Of a stretch of 64,000 bases of DNA, positions 17,949 through 26,298 are shown piece by piece. Every line of letters begins with the position of its first letter. The stretch's first letter is position 1. This DNA is from Glacieibacterium arshaanense (GTDB lineage: Bacteria; Pseudomonadota; Alphaproteobacteria; Sphingomonadales; Sphingomonadaceae): positions 1,189,149 to 1,253,148 of the forward strand of contig NZ_SIHO01000001.1 of the NCBI RefSeq assembly GCF_004681125.1. Direction: 5' to 3'. A program made the position numbers and the translations under genes. The notes under the pieces are model-generated. The model saw only the letters and a list, made by a program, of their open reading frames with translations, was not told the origin of the DNA and did not search any database.

Positions 17949-18608
17949 GTGGACAGTTTCGAGTGGAACAAATTTGCGGGTTGGCTGCTGGCTGCGTGCA
18001 TCGCGGTGCTTGGCCTGTCGATCGTCAGCGGGATGATCTTCGCGCCGCACGCGCTAAAGACACAGGCCTATGTCATCGAAGGCGTTGAAGCCGAAGGTGC
18101 AGCGTTGGCGTCGGTCAAGAATGTCGACAAGCCGATTGAGTTCTACCTCGCCTCGGCAAGCCCCGAAAAGGGCGCTGCGATCTTCAAGAAGTGCGCCGCC
18201 TGCCACACGATCACGCCGGGCGGTGCTGCCGGTATCGGTCCGAACCTGTACGGCGTCGTCGGCGGCCCGCATGATCACATGCCCGGCTTCGCCTACTCTG
18301 ACGCGATGATGAAGTTCAAGGGCCAGCCCTGGGACTGGAAGGCGCTCAACGAGTGGCTGTCGAGCCCCAAGACCTATGCACCGGGCACCAAGATGGCATT
18401 CGCGGGTATCAGCAAGCCGGAAGACCGCGCTGCGCTGATCGCCTATCTCAATTCGCAGAGCGCCAAGCCGTTGCCGATGCCGGCGGTGCCGGCTGAAGCA
18501 CCTGCCGCTGCACCAGCTGCCGATGCGGCTGCTGCGACACCTGCTGCGGACGCTGCGGCTGCGGCACCGGCTGCTGCCGAACCTGCTGCGGCACCTGCTG
18601 CCAAGTAA
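17949..18608 (+). CDS. Membrane-anchored c-type cytochrome, CycM/c552-like
   Basis: 219 residues from a GTG at 17949 with GGAG eight bases upstream; longer starts give a poor N-terminus. An uncleaved N-terminal helix (WLLAACIAVLGLSIVSGMIF) anchors it in the inner membrane. The heme site is KCAACH, the distal methionine is probably in TKMAFAG, and the class I fold is complete. A tail of about 45 residues made of Ala/Pro/Asp repeats follows. It probably carries electrons from the bc1 complex to a terminal oxidase. It is single, followed by an intrinsic terminator. Confidence 0.88.
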   Translation: MDSFEWNKFAGWLLAACIAVLGLSIVSGMIFAPHALKTQAYVIEGVEAEGAALASVKNVDKPIEFYLASASPEKGAAIFKKCAACHTITPGGAAGIGPNLYGVVGGPHDHMPGFAYSDAMMKFKGQPWDWKALNEWLSSPKTYAPGTKMAFAGISKPEDRAALIAYLNSQSAKPLPMPAVPAEAPAAAPAADAAAATPAADAAAAAPAAAEPAAAPAAK

Positions 18609-18634
18609 AACCAGCGCTTACTGCAATCGCCAGA

Positions 18635-18675
18635 CCGGCCCCGCTCAACCCGAGCGGGGCCGGTTTGCTTTGTGT
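18635..18675 (+). terminator. Intrinsic terminator after the cytochrome c gene
   Basis: Perfect 12-bp stem CCGGCCCCGCTC / GAGCGGGGCCGG with loop AACCC, followed by TTTGCTTTG. It lies between convergent genes and ends next to the stop of the outer-membrane protein gene, so it may serve both directions. Confidence 0.85.
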
Positions 18676-18679
18676 GGCG

Positions 18680-19504
18680 TCAGAAACCGATGTTGAGGAA
18701 GAACGCCGGGCCGCTGTAGTTGTAGCGGACAAAGCCCTCCCAGTCGGGGCGTGACACATCGAGGCTATAGTGGACGTAGCGCCAGCCGATGCCGAGCCCG
18801 ACATGGTTCATTACGCGGGCATTGGCGGTGGCCCAGACATAGGTCAGCCCGCCGCTATAGTCGCCGACAGTCAGCGACAGCCAGTCGATGCGGCCTTGCA
18901 GCGAGAAGGTCTTGTTGATGTCCCAGGCGACAAAGGCGCCAATCGTGGGCAGCGGCACGAGCTGCTGCTGGCGCCGCTGATCAATCGGAATGACGACCGA
19001 ATTGACCCGCCCCTGCCCCGAAATCGAGGCAGCGAAATCGGTGACATGCGCGCCGATATCGGCGCCGAGCTCCCATTGCGGCGTCTTGACGAACGAATAG
19101 CCGATGGTGCCACGATAGACGGTGGTGTCGAAGCTGCTGTCGACATCGACGCCGGCATCATAGGTGACATCTTCCCAGACGATACTGCGGCGCAGCGTAT
19201 CGCTCGACGAGCGCGACAGCCGGTAATATTCGGCCTCGATGCGGAAGCGGTTGCCGAGCCGCATGCCGGCTTCGAACGCCGGCAGCCATTCCGAATCGGC
19301 CATACCGAGATCGTTTTCGATATCGATGGCGGTGCCGTCGACCGGCAAGCCCGGCAGGCTGATCTGCAACGTCGTGTTGATATGCGGCTTGTACGCCGAA
19401 ACCGACAGATAGTAGCGGTCATCGATGCGCGCCGCCCGCGCGGGCAGCGCCACCAGCGCCGCCGCCAGCCCGACCGATAAAGCCGCACATTTCGCGCCGT
19501 GCAT
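18680..19504 (-). CDS. Outer-membrane beta-barrel protein
   Basis: 274 residues from the ATG at 19504, preceded by GGGGGATTCAGG. A signal peptide (VGLAAALVALPARAARI) is followed by alternating polar/aromatic strands and a terminal phenylalanine (FFLNIGF), the outer-membrane sorting signal. The length suits a barrel of 8-12 strands. The acidic DVTYDAGVDVDSSFD segment could be an external loop. No specific function can be assigned. It is divergent from the SDR gene. Confidence 0.8.
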   Translation of the reverse strand: MHGAKCAALSVGLAAALVALPARAARIDDRYYLSVSAYKPHINTTLQISLPGLPVDGTAIDIENDLGMADSEWLPAFEAGMRLGNRFRIEAEYYRLSRSSSDTLRRSIVWEDVTYDAGVDVDSSFDTTVYRGTIGYSFVKTPQWELGADIGAHVTDFAASISGQGRVNSVVIPIDQRRQQQLVPLPTIGAFVAWDINKTFSLQGRIDWLSLTVGDYSGGLTYVWATANARVMNHVGLGIGWRYVHYSLDVSRPDWEGFVRYNYSGPAFFLNIGF

Positions 19505-19660
19505 CACCTGAATCCCCCTGATCCGATGCGCATATTGCCGAATGGATACGGTGGCTTGCAAGGCTTCAAATCGACCCGGCAATCCTCGACTTGCCGAATC
19601 CGGACGATGCCGCCAGTGTCGTTCCACAACGAAAAACAGCTACTCCGGGGAGATCGAACA

Positions 19661-20431
19661 ATGGCAACAACAGGCGGACGCGTGGCCGGCAAGGTGGCGC
19701 TGATTACCGGCGGCGCGCGTGGCATGGGGGCAGCGCATGCGCGGCTGTTCGTCGCCGAGGGTGCCAAGGTGGTCATCGGCGACATTCTCGATGCCGAAGG
19801 CGCCGCACTCGCCGCCGAACTTGGCGACAGCGCGCGCTACATCCACCTCGATGTCACCCAGCCCGACGACTGGACCGCGGCGGTGGCGCTGTGCGTCAGC
19901 GCATTCGGCGGCCTGAGCGTGCTGGTCAACAACGCCGGCATCTTCGGCGGCGCGCCGATTGTCGATCACCCGCTCGACATGTGGCAGCGCTTTCTCGACG
20001 TCAATCTGACGGGCCCGTTCCTCGGCATCCGTGCAGCGACGACGACGCTGGTGGCATCGGGGAACGCGTCGATCATCAACATCTCGTCGATCGCCGGCCT
20101 GCGCGGTGCAGCGGGTGGCCATGCCTATGTAGCGTCGAAATTCGGGCTGCGCGGGCTGACCAAATCGGTCGCGGCCGAACTCGCGCCGTTTGGCGTGCGC
20201 TGCAATTCGGTGCACCCCGGCATCATCGACACACCGATGGCCGAAGGCCTCAACACCGGCGGCTACGACTACCCCATCGGCCGCATCGCGCGCGCCGACG
20301 AAGTGTCGAAGCTGGTGCTCTACCTCGCCAGCGACGATTCAAGCTATTCGACCGGCAGCGAGTTCACCGTCGACGGCGGTCTGACGATGGGCGGCATTTC
20401 ACCGACGCGCGGCAACACCGAACCGGCCTAG
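19661..20431 (+). CDS. Short-chain dehydrogenase/reductase
   Basis: 256 residues from the ATG at 19661, preceded by GGGGAG. NAD(P)-binding TGGARGMG near the N-terminus, LVNNAGIFGG, catalytic serine in INISSIAG and YVASK of the catalytic triad mark a classical SDR. The C-terminal substrate loop (GIIDTPMAEGL) resembles enzymes annotated as 3-alpha(20-beta)-hydroxysteroid dehydrogenases, but the substrate is not determined. Its TAG stop shares the palindrome CTAG (20428-20431) with the convergent amidohydrolase stop. Confidence 0.88.
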   Translation: MATTGGRVAGKVALITGGARGMGAAHARLFVAEGAKVVIGDILDAEGAALAAELGDSARYIHLDVTQPDDWTAAVALCVSAFGGLSVLVNNAGIFGGAPIVDHPLDMWQRFLDVNLTGPFLGIRAATTTLVASGNASIINISSIAGLRGAAGGHAYVASKFGLRGLTKSVAAELAPFGVRCNSVHPGIIDTPMAEGLNTGGYDYPIGRIARADEVSKLVLYLASDDSSYSTGSEFTVDGGLTMGGISPTRGNTEPA

Positions 20432-22158
20432 CTTGCCGGATAGACTGTCTTACCGTCCTTGATCGTTTCGATGACCGTGATGTCCTTGATGGTCATCGGA
20501 TCGACCTTGTTCGGGTCGGCTGACAGGATGACGAGGTCGGCACGCATGCCGGGCTTGATGCGCCCCTTGCTGTCCTCCTCGCGGTATTGATAGGCGGCAC
20601 TCGTGGTGATCGCCTGCAACGCCTGATACGGGCTGATGCGCTGGTCGGGGCCCAGCGTACCGCCCGATCGCAGCGGCCGGTTCACCGCGGTCCACACCGT
20701 CATCATCTGGTTGATCGGCACGACAAAGGCATCGGTGTGGTTGGTCGGGCGCAGCCCTGCGGCAAGCGCGGCTTTCATCGGGCTGATGAAGCTCGCCTGC
20801 TGGAGACCGCGGTTCTTGATGTGCGTATCACCGAAGAAGAAGGTGTGATCGGTAAACAGTGCCGGGATGAGGTTGTACTTCCGGAACGCCGCGATCTGGT
20901 CGGGCCGGATGAACTGGCAGTGGATGCAGACGGTGCGGCGGTCGGCGGACGGGTCGGTGCCGGCGCTGGCGACGTGCGTCTTGATCAGGAAATCGATCGC
21001 CGCATCGCCATTGGCGTGAAATAGCACTTGGACGTTGTTGTCATAGCATTTCTTCATCATCGCCTGCATGGCATCGACGGGGAAGCCGGGCTCGCCCTTC
21101 CAGCCCTTCTCCCCGGCGGGGCCGCCGGTCAGATAAGGGGTCGTGAACCACGCCGTCTTGCCCTGCGGGCTGCCATCCGAGGTGATCTTGCAACCACCGA
21201 CCTTGAGATGGTTGTCGTACTTGCCCCAGCTGGTGAACGGCGTTGTCTTGGAGATGGCATCGACATCAGTCAGGAACGGATAGCTGACGACATCGATGAA
21301 GAAACCGCCCGCCTTGGCAACCCGCTGGAATGTCTCGAGCTGCGCCTGGTGCGTCGATCCCTCCTGCGCGGTGGTGACGCCGGCGGCGGCATAGAGCAGC
21401 TGCCCGGCCTTCGCGTCGGCAAGTTCGGTTTCGCGCGTCGGTCCGGGCTGCTTCGTGTACATCGGCAGATAGGCGGTCTCCATGACCAGCCCTTGCAGAT
21501 CCTGGGTACCCGGCTTGCGCACAATGATGCCGCCCTTGGGCGTCGGCATGCCGTCGGTGTAGCCGAACTTTTCCATCGCCTTCGAATTCATTACCGCGCC
21601 GTGCATCGAAACATGGATGATGCCGACCGGGTTATCCGGGAAAGCCTTGTCAAGAATGTCGCGCGACAGCAGGTCGCCGCCCGGCATCAGATTTTCGTCA
21701 TAGCCCCAGCCGAGCAGCAGTTCGCCGGGCTTCAGCCCCTTCTTGGCAGCGGCAGCCTTCAAGGTCGCAACGATCTGCTCGGGGTTCGAAGCCGGCCCGA
21801 CCGGTGGCGCCGAGACGTTGACACGATCGGCCATGGTAAGTGAATCGATGAAGTGGCTGTGCGGGTCTATGAAGCCCGGCAGCAGCAGCTTGCCGCCAAG
21901 TTCCTTGACGACGGTATGGTCATCCCTGGTTTTCATGACATCGGCGTCGCTGCCGGCTGTCAGAATCTTTCCATCCTTTACCGCGACGGCTTCGACATAG
22001 GTCGGCGTATCTCCGTCCATCGTCAGCACCGACCCACCGTGAATGATGAGGTCTGCACCATTTCCTGACGCAGGCGCGGTTGCCGATCCGGGCTTGTTGC
22101 ATGCGGCAAGCGCAAGAATGGCGACAGCGGCCAGCAGCGGAGCAGTGCGACGGATCAT
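20428..22158 (-). CDS. Amidohydrolase family 3 lipoprotein (YtcJ-like), paralog A
   Basis: 576 residues from the ATG at 22158 after GGGGGAAT. A lipoprotein signal ends at LAAC, so it is probably attached in the periplasm. Metal-site motifs: DPHSHF, HVSMHGAV, ITSDGSPQ, HANGDAAID and RPTNHTDAF, the set seen in YtcJ/NfdA-like amidohydrolases. Substrates in this family include amides and N-substituted formamides; none can be assigned here. The paralog at 22977-24671 shares these motifs. The frame extends upstream, but the signal peptide fixes the start. Confidence 0.87.
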   Translation of the reverse strand: MIRRTAPLLAAVAILALAACNKPGSATAPASGNGADLIIHGGSVLTMDGDTPTYVEAVAVKDGKILTAGSDADVMKTRDDHTVVKELGGKLLLPGFIDPHSHFIDSLTMADRVNVSAPPVGPASNPEQIVATLKAAAAKKGLKPGELLLGWGYDENLMPGGDLLSRDILDKAFPDNPVGIIHVSMHGAVMNSKAMEKFGYTDGMPTPKGGIIVRKPGTQDLQGLVMETAYLPMYTKQPGPTRETELADAKAGQLLYAAAGVTTAQEGSTHQAQLETFQRVAKAGGFFIDVVSYPFLTDVDAISKTTPFTSWGKYDNHLKVGGCKITSDGSPQGKTAWFTTPYLTGGPAGEKGWKGEPGFPVDAMQAMMKKCYDNNVQVLFHANGDAAIDFLIKTHVASAGTDPSADRRTVCIHCQFIRPDQIAAFRKYNLIPALFTDHTFFFGDTHIKNRGLQQASFISPMKAALAAGLRPTNHTDAFVVPINQMMTVWTAVNRPLRSGGTLGPDQRISPYQALQAITTSAAYQYREEDSKGRIKPGMRADLVILSADPNKVDPMTIKDITVIETIKDGKTVYPAS

Positions 22159-22244
22159 GTGAATTCCCCCAAACCCGATGATACAGCGGCTTGCCAAATA
22201 CCAAGCGGCGGGCAAAATAATTGCACAATTTTGGGAAGTGCAGC
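22159..22244. promoter_or_regulatory. Divergent control region, amidohydrolase A / Crp-family regulator
   Basis: An 86-base gap between divergent starts. AATTGCACAATT at 22219-22230 has 5-bp inverted arms around CA and lies 15-26 bases before the Crp-family start. On the minus strand it reads TTGTGCAA; a similar TTGTGTAACAA (24698-24708) precedes paralog B. It could be the binding site of the neighbouring Crp-family protein; this is inference from position and symmetry. Confidence 0.35.
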
Positions 22245-22967
22245 GTGAACTCTGGCCGAAGACCGGTGACATCAAACGTAATTTCGGCCGGCCGTGCGCA
22301 GCTGCTTGAACATCGTGCCATCGCTGTCCTGCCCCGCGAGTTCCGCATCGCGATGCTCGATGCCTGCCGTTGGGTGCATGTGATGCCGGGCGATGTAGTG
22401 ACGCGTGTCGGGGATCCGGGTGACGGCATCTACGGCGTTGCAACGGGCGCCATCGGCATGCTGACGGCGCTCGGCATTCCCGATCTGACGATCGGCCACA
22501 TCTTTTGCCCCGGTGAGTGGTTCGGGATCGATCCGATCTTCACGCGGCTGCCGCGAAACGCGACGATGTCGGCACGGCTGCCGAGTCTGCTCGCGCATCT
22601 GCCGATGGCGGCGGTCGAACGGCTGGGTAGCGAACATCCCGAGGGCTGGCGCCATTTTGGTGTGCTCGCCATACGCGGCGCGCAGGCTGCGACCAACCTT
22701 GCCGCCGACCTGATGATCCCCGATAGCCGCCGCCGCTGCCTTGCCACGCTGCTGAGGCTGGCCGGCGCGCGGTTTGCAACGCCCGAACGCAGGCCATTGC
22801 TGGCACCGGTCAATCAGCTGGAACTTGGCGCCATCGCCAATCTGTCGCGCAATTCGGTCAACGCCATCCTGCGGCGGGCCGCGCAGGATGGGTTGATCGA
22901 TATCGGCTACGGCACCATCACATTGCGCGACGCCGATGCGCTGCGCTGGATCGTCGACGAAGCCTGA
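22245..22967 (+). CDS. Crp/Fnr family transcriptional regulator
   Basis: 240 residues from a GTG at 22245 after GGGAAG; a TTG at 22221 and a GTG at 22266 are alternatives. The N-terminal cyclic-nucleotide-type sensor domain includes PGDVVTRVGDPGDGIYGV and GHIFCPGEWFG; the C-terminal winged HTH contains LGAIANLSRNSVNAILRRAA. No cysteine cluster for an Fe-S sensor is seen, so it is not a classical Fnr. It lies between two paralogous amidohydrolases that are both on the other strand, so it may control them. Confidence 0.85.
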   Translation: MNSGRRPVTSNVISAGRAQLLEHRAIAVLPREFRIAMLDACRWVHVMPGDVVTRVGDPGDGIYGVATGAIGMLTALGIPDLTIGHIFCPGEWFGIDPIFTRLPRNATMSARLPSLLAHLPMAAVERLGSEHPEGWRHFGVLAIRGAQAATNLAADLMIPDSRRRCLATLLRLAGARFATPERRPLLAPVNQLELGAIANLSRNSVNAILRRAAQDGLIDIGYGTITLRDADALRWIVDEA

Positions 22968-22976
22968 AGCCGGTGA

Positions 22977-24671
22977 TCAGGGCGCGGTGTAGATCGCCTT
23001 GCCGTCCTTGATCGTCTGGACGACCTTGACGTCCTTGATCTTGTCAGGCGCGACGGTCAGCGGGTTGGCATCGAGGATCACGAGGTCGGCGCGCTTGCCG
23101 GTTTCGATCGAGCCCTTGCTGGCTTCCTCGCCATATTGACGCGCGCTGTTGATGGTGATCGCCTGCAGCGCCTGGTACGGCGTGATGCGCTCGTCGGGGC
23201 CGATGACCACGCCGGTGCGCGACGTGCGGTTGACCGCCGACCAGATCGTCCACAGCTGATTGATCGGCGCGACGTTGAAGTCGGTGTGGTTGGTCGGCAG
23301 CAGCTTCAGGCCGATTGCCGTCTTGAGCGGGCTTTCGAAATAGGCCTGCGTCTTGCCGCGGTTGGCGACATGGACATCACCGTAGAAGAAAGTGTGCTCG
23401 GCGAACATCGACGGGATGATCTTGTAGGTCACATATTTGTCGAGCTGGTCGAGCCGCGCGAACTGCGAATGCACCAGCACCGTGCGCCGGTCCTTGCCGA
23501 GGCTGCCGGCCGCTGCATATTCGTGTGCCTGCAGCGCTGCATCGACCGCCGCATCGCCGTTGACATGCACCAGCACCTGCAAGCCATTGTCGTAGCACAG
23601 CTTCATCGCGGTGTTGAACTGGTCCTGCGTGGCGCTGAGCTCGCCCTTCCAGTTGACCTGACCGCTGGGGCCGCCGGTCAGATACGGCGTGGTGAAAGCT
23701 GCGGTCTTGGCCTGCGGCGAGCCGTCGCTGATGATCTTGCAGCCGCCGATCTTGTAGCGGTTGCTGTATTTGCCCCAGGTCGCGGGCGGATTGGCCTTGA
23801 GGATCGGATCGAGTTCGAGGAAGAACGCATAGGAGACGATATCGAGATACAGCTCGTTCGCCGCGGCGTGACGCTGGAGCAACGCGATATCGGCCTGGTG
23901 CGAGGCGCCGTCCTGCGCGGTGGTGACGCCCGCCGAGGCATACATGGCCTGCGCGAATTTGAGCTGCGAGACTTCCTGCGCCGGAGTCGCCTTCGGCTTG
24001 TTCAGGAACACCGGCAGATAGCCGGTTTCCATCACCAGCCCCGATGGCTCCATCGAGCCCGGCTTGCGCTGGATGATGCCGCCCGGCGGGGTCGGCGTCG
24101 CGGCCGAAATGCCGTACTTGGCGAACGCCAGGCTGTTGAGCACCGCGCCGTGACCCGAAACATGGATGACATAGACCGGGTTGTTGGGGAATGCGGCGTC
24201 GAGAATGTCGCGGGTGAGCGGCTGGCCACCTTGCATCTGGGTTTCATCATAGCCGTAGCCGACGATGAGCTCGCCCGCCGGGATCTTGCGCGCCGTGGCG
24301 AATTGCTTGAACGCCGCGACGATCGCCGCCGGGCTGTTGCCGGGACCGACCGGCGGTGGCGAGGCATTGACCTGATCGGCCATGTCGAGCGCGTAGGTGA
24401 AATGGCTGTGCGGATCGACAAAGCCCGGTGTCATCACCTTGCCCTTCAGGTCGTTCATGACGGTCGCCGGCCCGCGCTCGGCCTTTTCGACCTCGCCCTT
24501 CTTGCCGACCGCGACGATCAGCCCGTCCTTGACCGCGACGGCTTCGGCGGTCGACGCCTTGGCATCGACGGTAATGATGTGGCCGCCGTACCAGATGGCG
24601 TCGGCGTTGGCCGCCATCGCGGCGGTGGCCATCAGCGAAGAGCCCGCCAACAGAATGACTGCGAATTTCAT
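22977..24671 (-). CDS. Amidohydrolase family 3 protein (YtcJ-like), paralog B
   Basis: 564 residues from the ATG at 24671. It has a Sec signal peptide (FAVILLAGSSLMATAAMAAN) without a lipobox, so it is probably a free periplasmic protein, unlike paralog A. Metal motifs parallel those of paralog A: DPHSHF, HVSGHGAVLNS, IISDGSPQ, HVNGDAAVD and LPTNHTDFNV. The two proteins align over their whole length, indicating duplication around the Crp-family gene. It converges on that gene with a gap of nine bases. Confidence 0.87.
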   Translation of the reverse strand: MKFAVILLAGSSLMATAAMAANADAIWYGGHIITVDAKASTAEAVAVKDGLIVAVGKKGEVEKAERGPATVMNDLKGKVMTPGFVDPHSHFTYALDMADQVNASPPPVGPGNSPAAIVAAFKQFATARKIPAGELIVGYGYDETQMQGGQPLTRDILDAAFPNNPVYVIHVSGHGAVLNSLAFAKYGISAATPTPPGGIIQRKPGSMEPSGLVMETGYLPVFLNKPKATPAQEVSQLKFAQAMYASAGVTTAQDGASHQADIALLQRHAAANELYLDIVSYAFFLELDPILKANPPATWGKYSNRYKIGGCKIISDGSPQAKTAAFTTPYLTGGPSGQVNWKGELSATQDQFNTAMKLCYDNGLQVLVHVNGDAAVDAALQAHEYAAAGSLGKDRRTVLVHSQFARLDQLDKYVTYKIIPSMFAEHTFFYGDVHVANRGKTQAYFESPLKTAIGLKLLPTNHTDFNVAPINQLWTIWSAVNRTSRTGVVIGPDERITPYQALQAITINSARQYGEEASKGSIETGKRADLVILDANPLTVAPDKIKDVKVVQTIKDGKAIYTAP

Positions 24672-24889
24672 GTGCTTCGTGCCCCGTGCGATTGGTGTTG
24701 TGTAACAATATGCGGTTTGCGCCGCGCAATCATTAAGCAATTCTACGGGGGTCGGCATGTCTGGCGCCCAAAAGGCGTTTACGGGCTTGACCCCGCGCCC
24801 GGTGCCTGCGCGTAGCAGGGTTGACGCGGGCGTCAACTGTAGCGTTTACTGGCATCCTGAAATCCGCCTTCGAATGCGATCGGACTGCC
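24672..24889. promoter_or_regulatory. Divergent region, amidohydrolase B / VWA gene
   Basis: A 218-base gap. TTGTGTAACAA at 24698-24708 has inverted arms TTGT/ACAA and lies 27 bases upstream of the paralog B start; it resembles the site near paralog A. The rest is GC-rich without a clear promoter or hairpin. Confidence 0.3.
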
Positions 24890-26071
24890 ATGTTCCTGAA
24901 CTTCCTCGATGCACTGCGCGAAGCCAAGATTCCGGCGTCGCTCAAGGAGCATCTGACCTTGCTCGAAGCGCTCAAACAAGGCGTAATCGAGAATAACATC
25001 AACGAGTTCTATTTCCTGTCTCGCTCGGTCTATGTGAAGGACGAGGCGCTGCTCGACCGCTTCGACCAGGTCTTTGCCAAGGTCTTCAAGGGCATCGAGA
25101 CCGTCTACGGCGAAGAGCAGGTCGAAATCCCCGAGGAGTGGCTCAAGATCGTCGCCGAGATGAACCTTTCGGACGAGGAGCTCGAAAAGCTCAAGTCGCT
25201 CGGCAGCTGGGACGAAATCATGGAGACGCTCAAGAAGCGCCTCGAAGAACAGAAGAAGCGCCACGAAGGCGGCAGCAAGTGGATCGGCACCGGCGGCACC
25301 TCGCCATTCGGATCGGGCGGCATGAACCCCGAAGGCGTCCGCATCGGTGACCAGGGCAAGCGCCAAGGCAAGGCGCTCAAGGTCTGGGAAAAGCGCGAGT
25401 TCAAAAACCTCGATGCCGATGTCGAACTCGGCACGCGCAACATCAAGGTGGCGCTGCGCCGCTTGCGAAAGTTCGCGCGCGAAGGCGCTGCCGACGAACT
25501 CGATCTCGACGCAACGGTCAGCGGCACCGCGAAAAAGGCCTATCTCGACATCATCATGCGGCCCGAGCGCCACAACGCGGTGAAGGTGCTGCTGCTGCTC
25601 GATGTCGGCGGCTCGATGGACCCGTACATCAAGCTGTGCGAGGAGCTGTTTTCAGCGGCGCGCACCGAATTCAAGCACCTCGAATTCTTCTATTTCCACA
25701 ATTTCATCTATGAATCGATGTGGAAGGACAACAAGCGTCGCTGGTCCGAACGTACGCCCGTCATGGATATCCTCCACAAATTCGCGCATGATTACAAAAT
25801 CATCATCGTCGGCGACGCGTCGATGAGTCCGTACGAAATCAACTATCCCGGCGGCTCGGTCGAACATTGGAACGACGAGGCCGGCGAGGTCTGGCTGAAA
25901 CGCATCACCGAAGTCTATCACAGCGCCGTCTGGCTCAACCCGACGCCCGAAAAACACTGGGGCCACGGCCAGTCGATCCAGATGACCAAGACGCTGATGG
26001 AGGGCCGCATGTACCCGCTCAGTCTTGAGGGCATGGACCGCGCGATGCGTGAGCTGACGCGCACGCGCTAG
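24890..26071 (+). CDS. VWA domain protein, CoxE-like
   Basis: 393 residues from the ATG at 24890; the frame extends upstream without a plausible N-terminus. The N-terminal half is helical and charged (LEKLKSLGSWDEIMETLKKRLEEQKKRHEGG). The C-terminal VWA domain has a metal-site motif DVGGSMD and later IIIVGDASMSPYE. CoxE-like VWA proteins usually act with a MoxR-type AAA+ ATPase to mature metalloenzymes, but no such ATPase lies next to it. No signal peptide, so it is cytoplasmic. Confidence 0.85.
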   Translation: MFLNFLDALREAKIPASLKEHLTLLEALKQGVIENNINEFYFLSRSVYVKDEALLDRFDQVFAKVFKGIETVYGEEQVEIPEEWLKIVAEMNLSDEELEKLKSLGSWDEIMETLKKRLEEQKKRHEGGSKWIGTGGTSPFGSGGMNPEGVRIGDQGKRQGKALKVWEKREFKNLDADVELGTRNIKVALRRLRKFAREGAADELDLDATVSGTAKKAYLDIIMRPERHNAVKVLLLLDVGGSMDPYIKLCEELFSAARTEFKHLEFFYFHNFIYESMWKDNKRRWSERTPVMDILHKFAHDYKIIIVGDASMSPYEINYPGGSVEHWNDEAGEVWLKRITEVYHSAVWLNPTPEKHWGHGQSIQMTKTLMEGRMYPLSLEGMDRAMRELTRTR

Positions 26072-26141
26072 CCGTGCCGAAACTGTTATCGCCGTCCCAC
26101 CGGGTGACGGCGGCGCTTTGACCAGTCGCGCCGCCGCCGGT

Positions 26142-26167
26142 GGTTGTCACGAGAGGGGATGACAACC
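26142..26167. other. Perfect inverted repeat between the VWA and XRE genes
   Basis: Eight-base arms GGTTGTCA / TGACAACC with a 10-nt loop, in the 227-base gap between convergent genes. A weaker hairpin GCCGTC/GACGGC lies at 26091-26111. Neither has a T-run. Either could be a bidirectional transcript end or a protein site. Confidence 0.4.
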
Positions 26168-26298
26168 CGTGGCTGCCGGACTTGGCTCGCATTGCCGCGG
26201 GCCTGTTCGACTTTGCCAGTTTGTGACTCGATAGAACCGCAGCGCGTGGCGTTGCGAAAGATGCGTTGCGCTGCACCATGGTGCATCGGCGCGCATGC

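Noticed and set aside
18472-18608. CRISPR-like short repeats in the cytochrome c tail
   Set aside because: The repeats are in-frame codons for Ala/Pro with no unique spacers.
23136-24815. Open frame of 559 codons antisense to amidohydrolase B
   Set aside because: Shadow of a well-supported enzyme gene; no ribosome binding site or domain.
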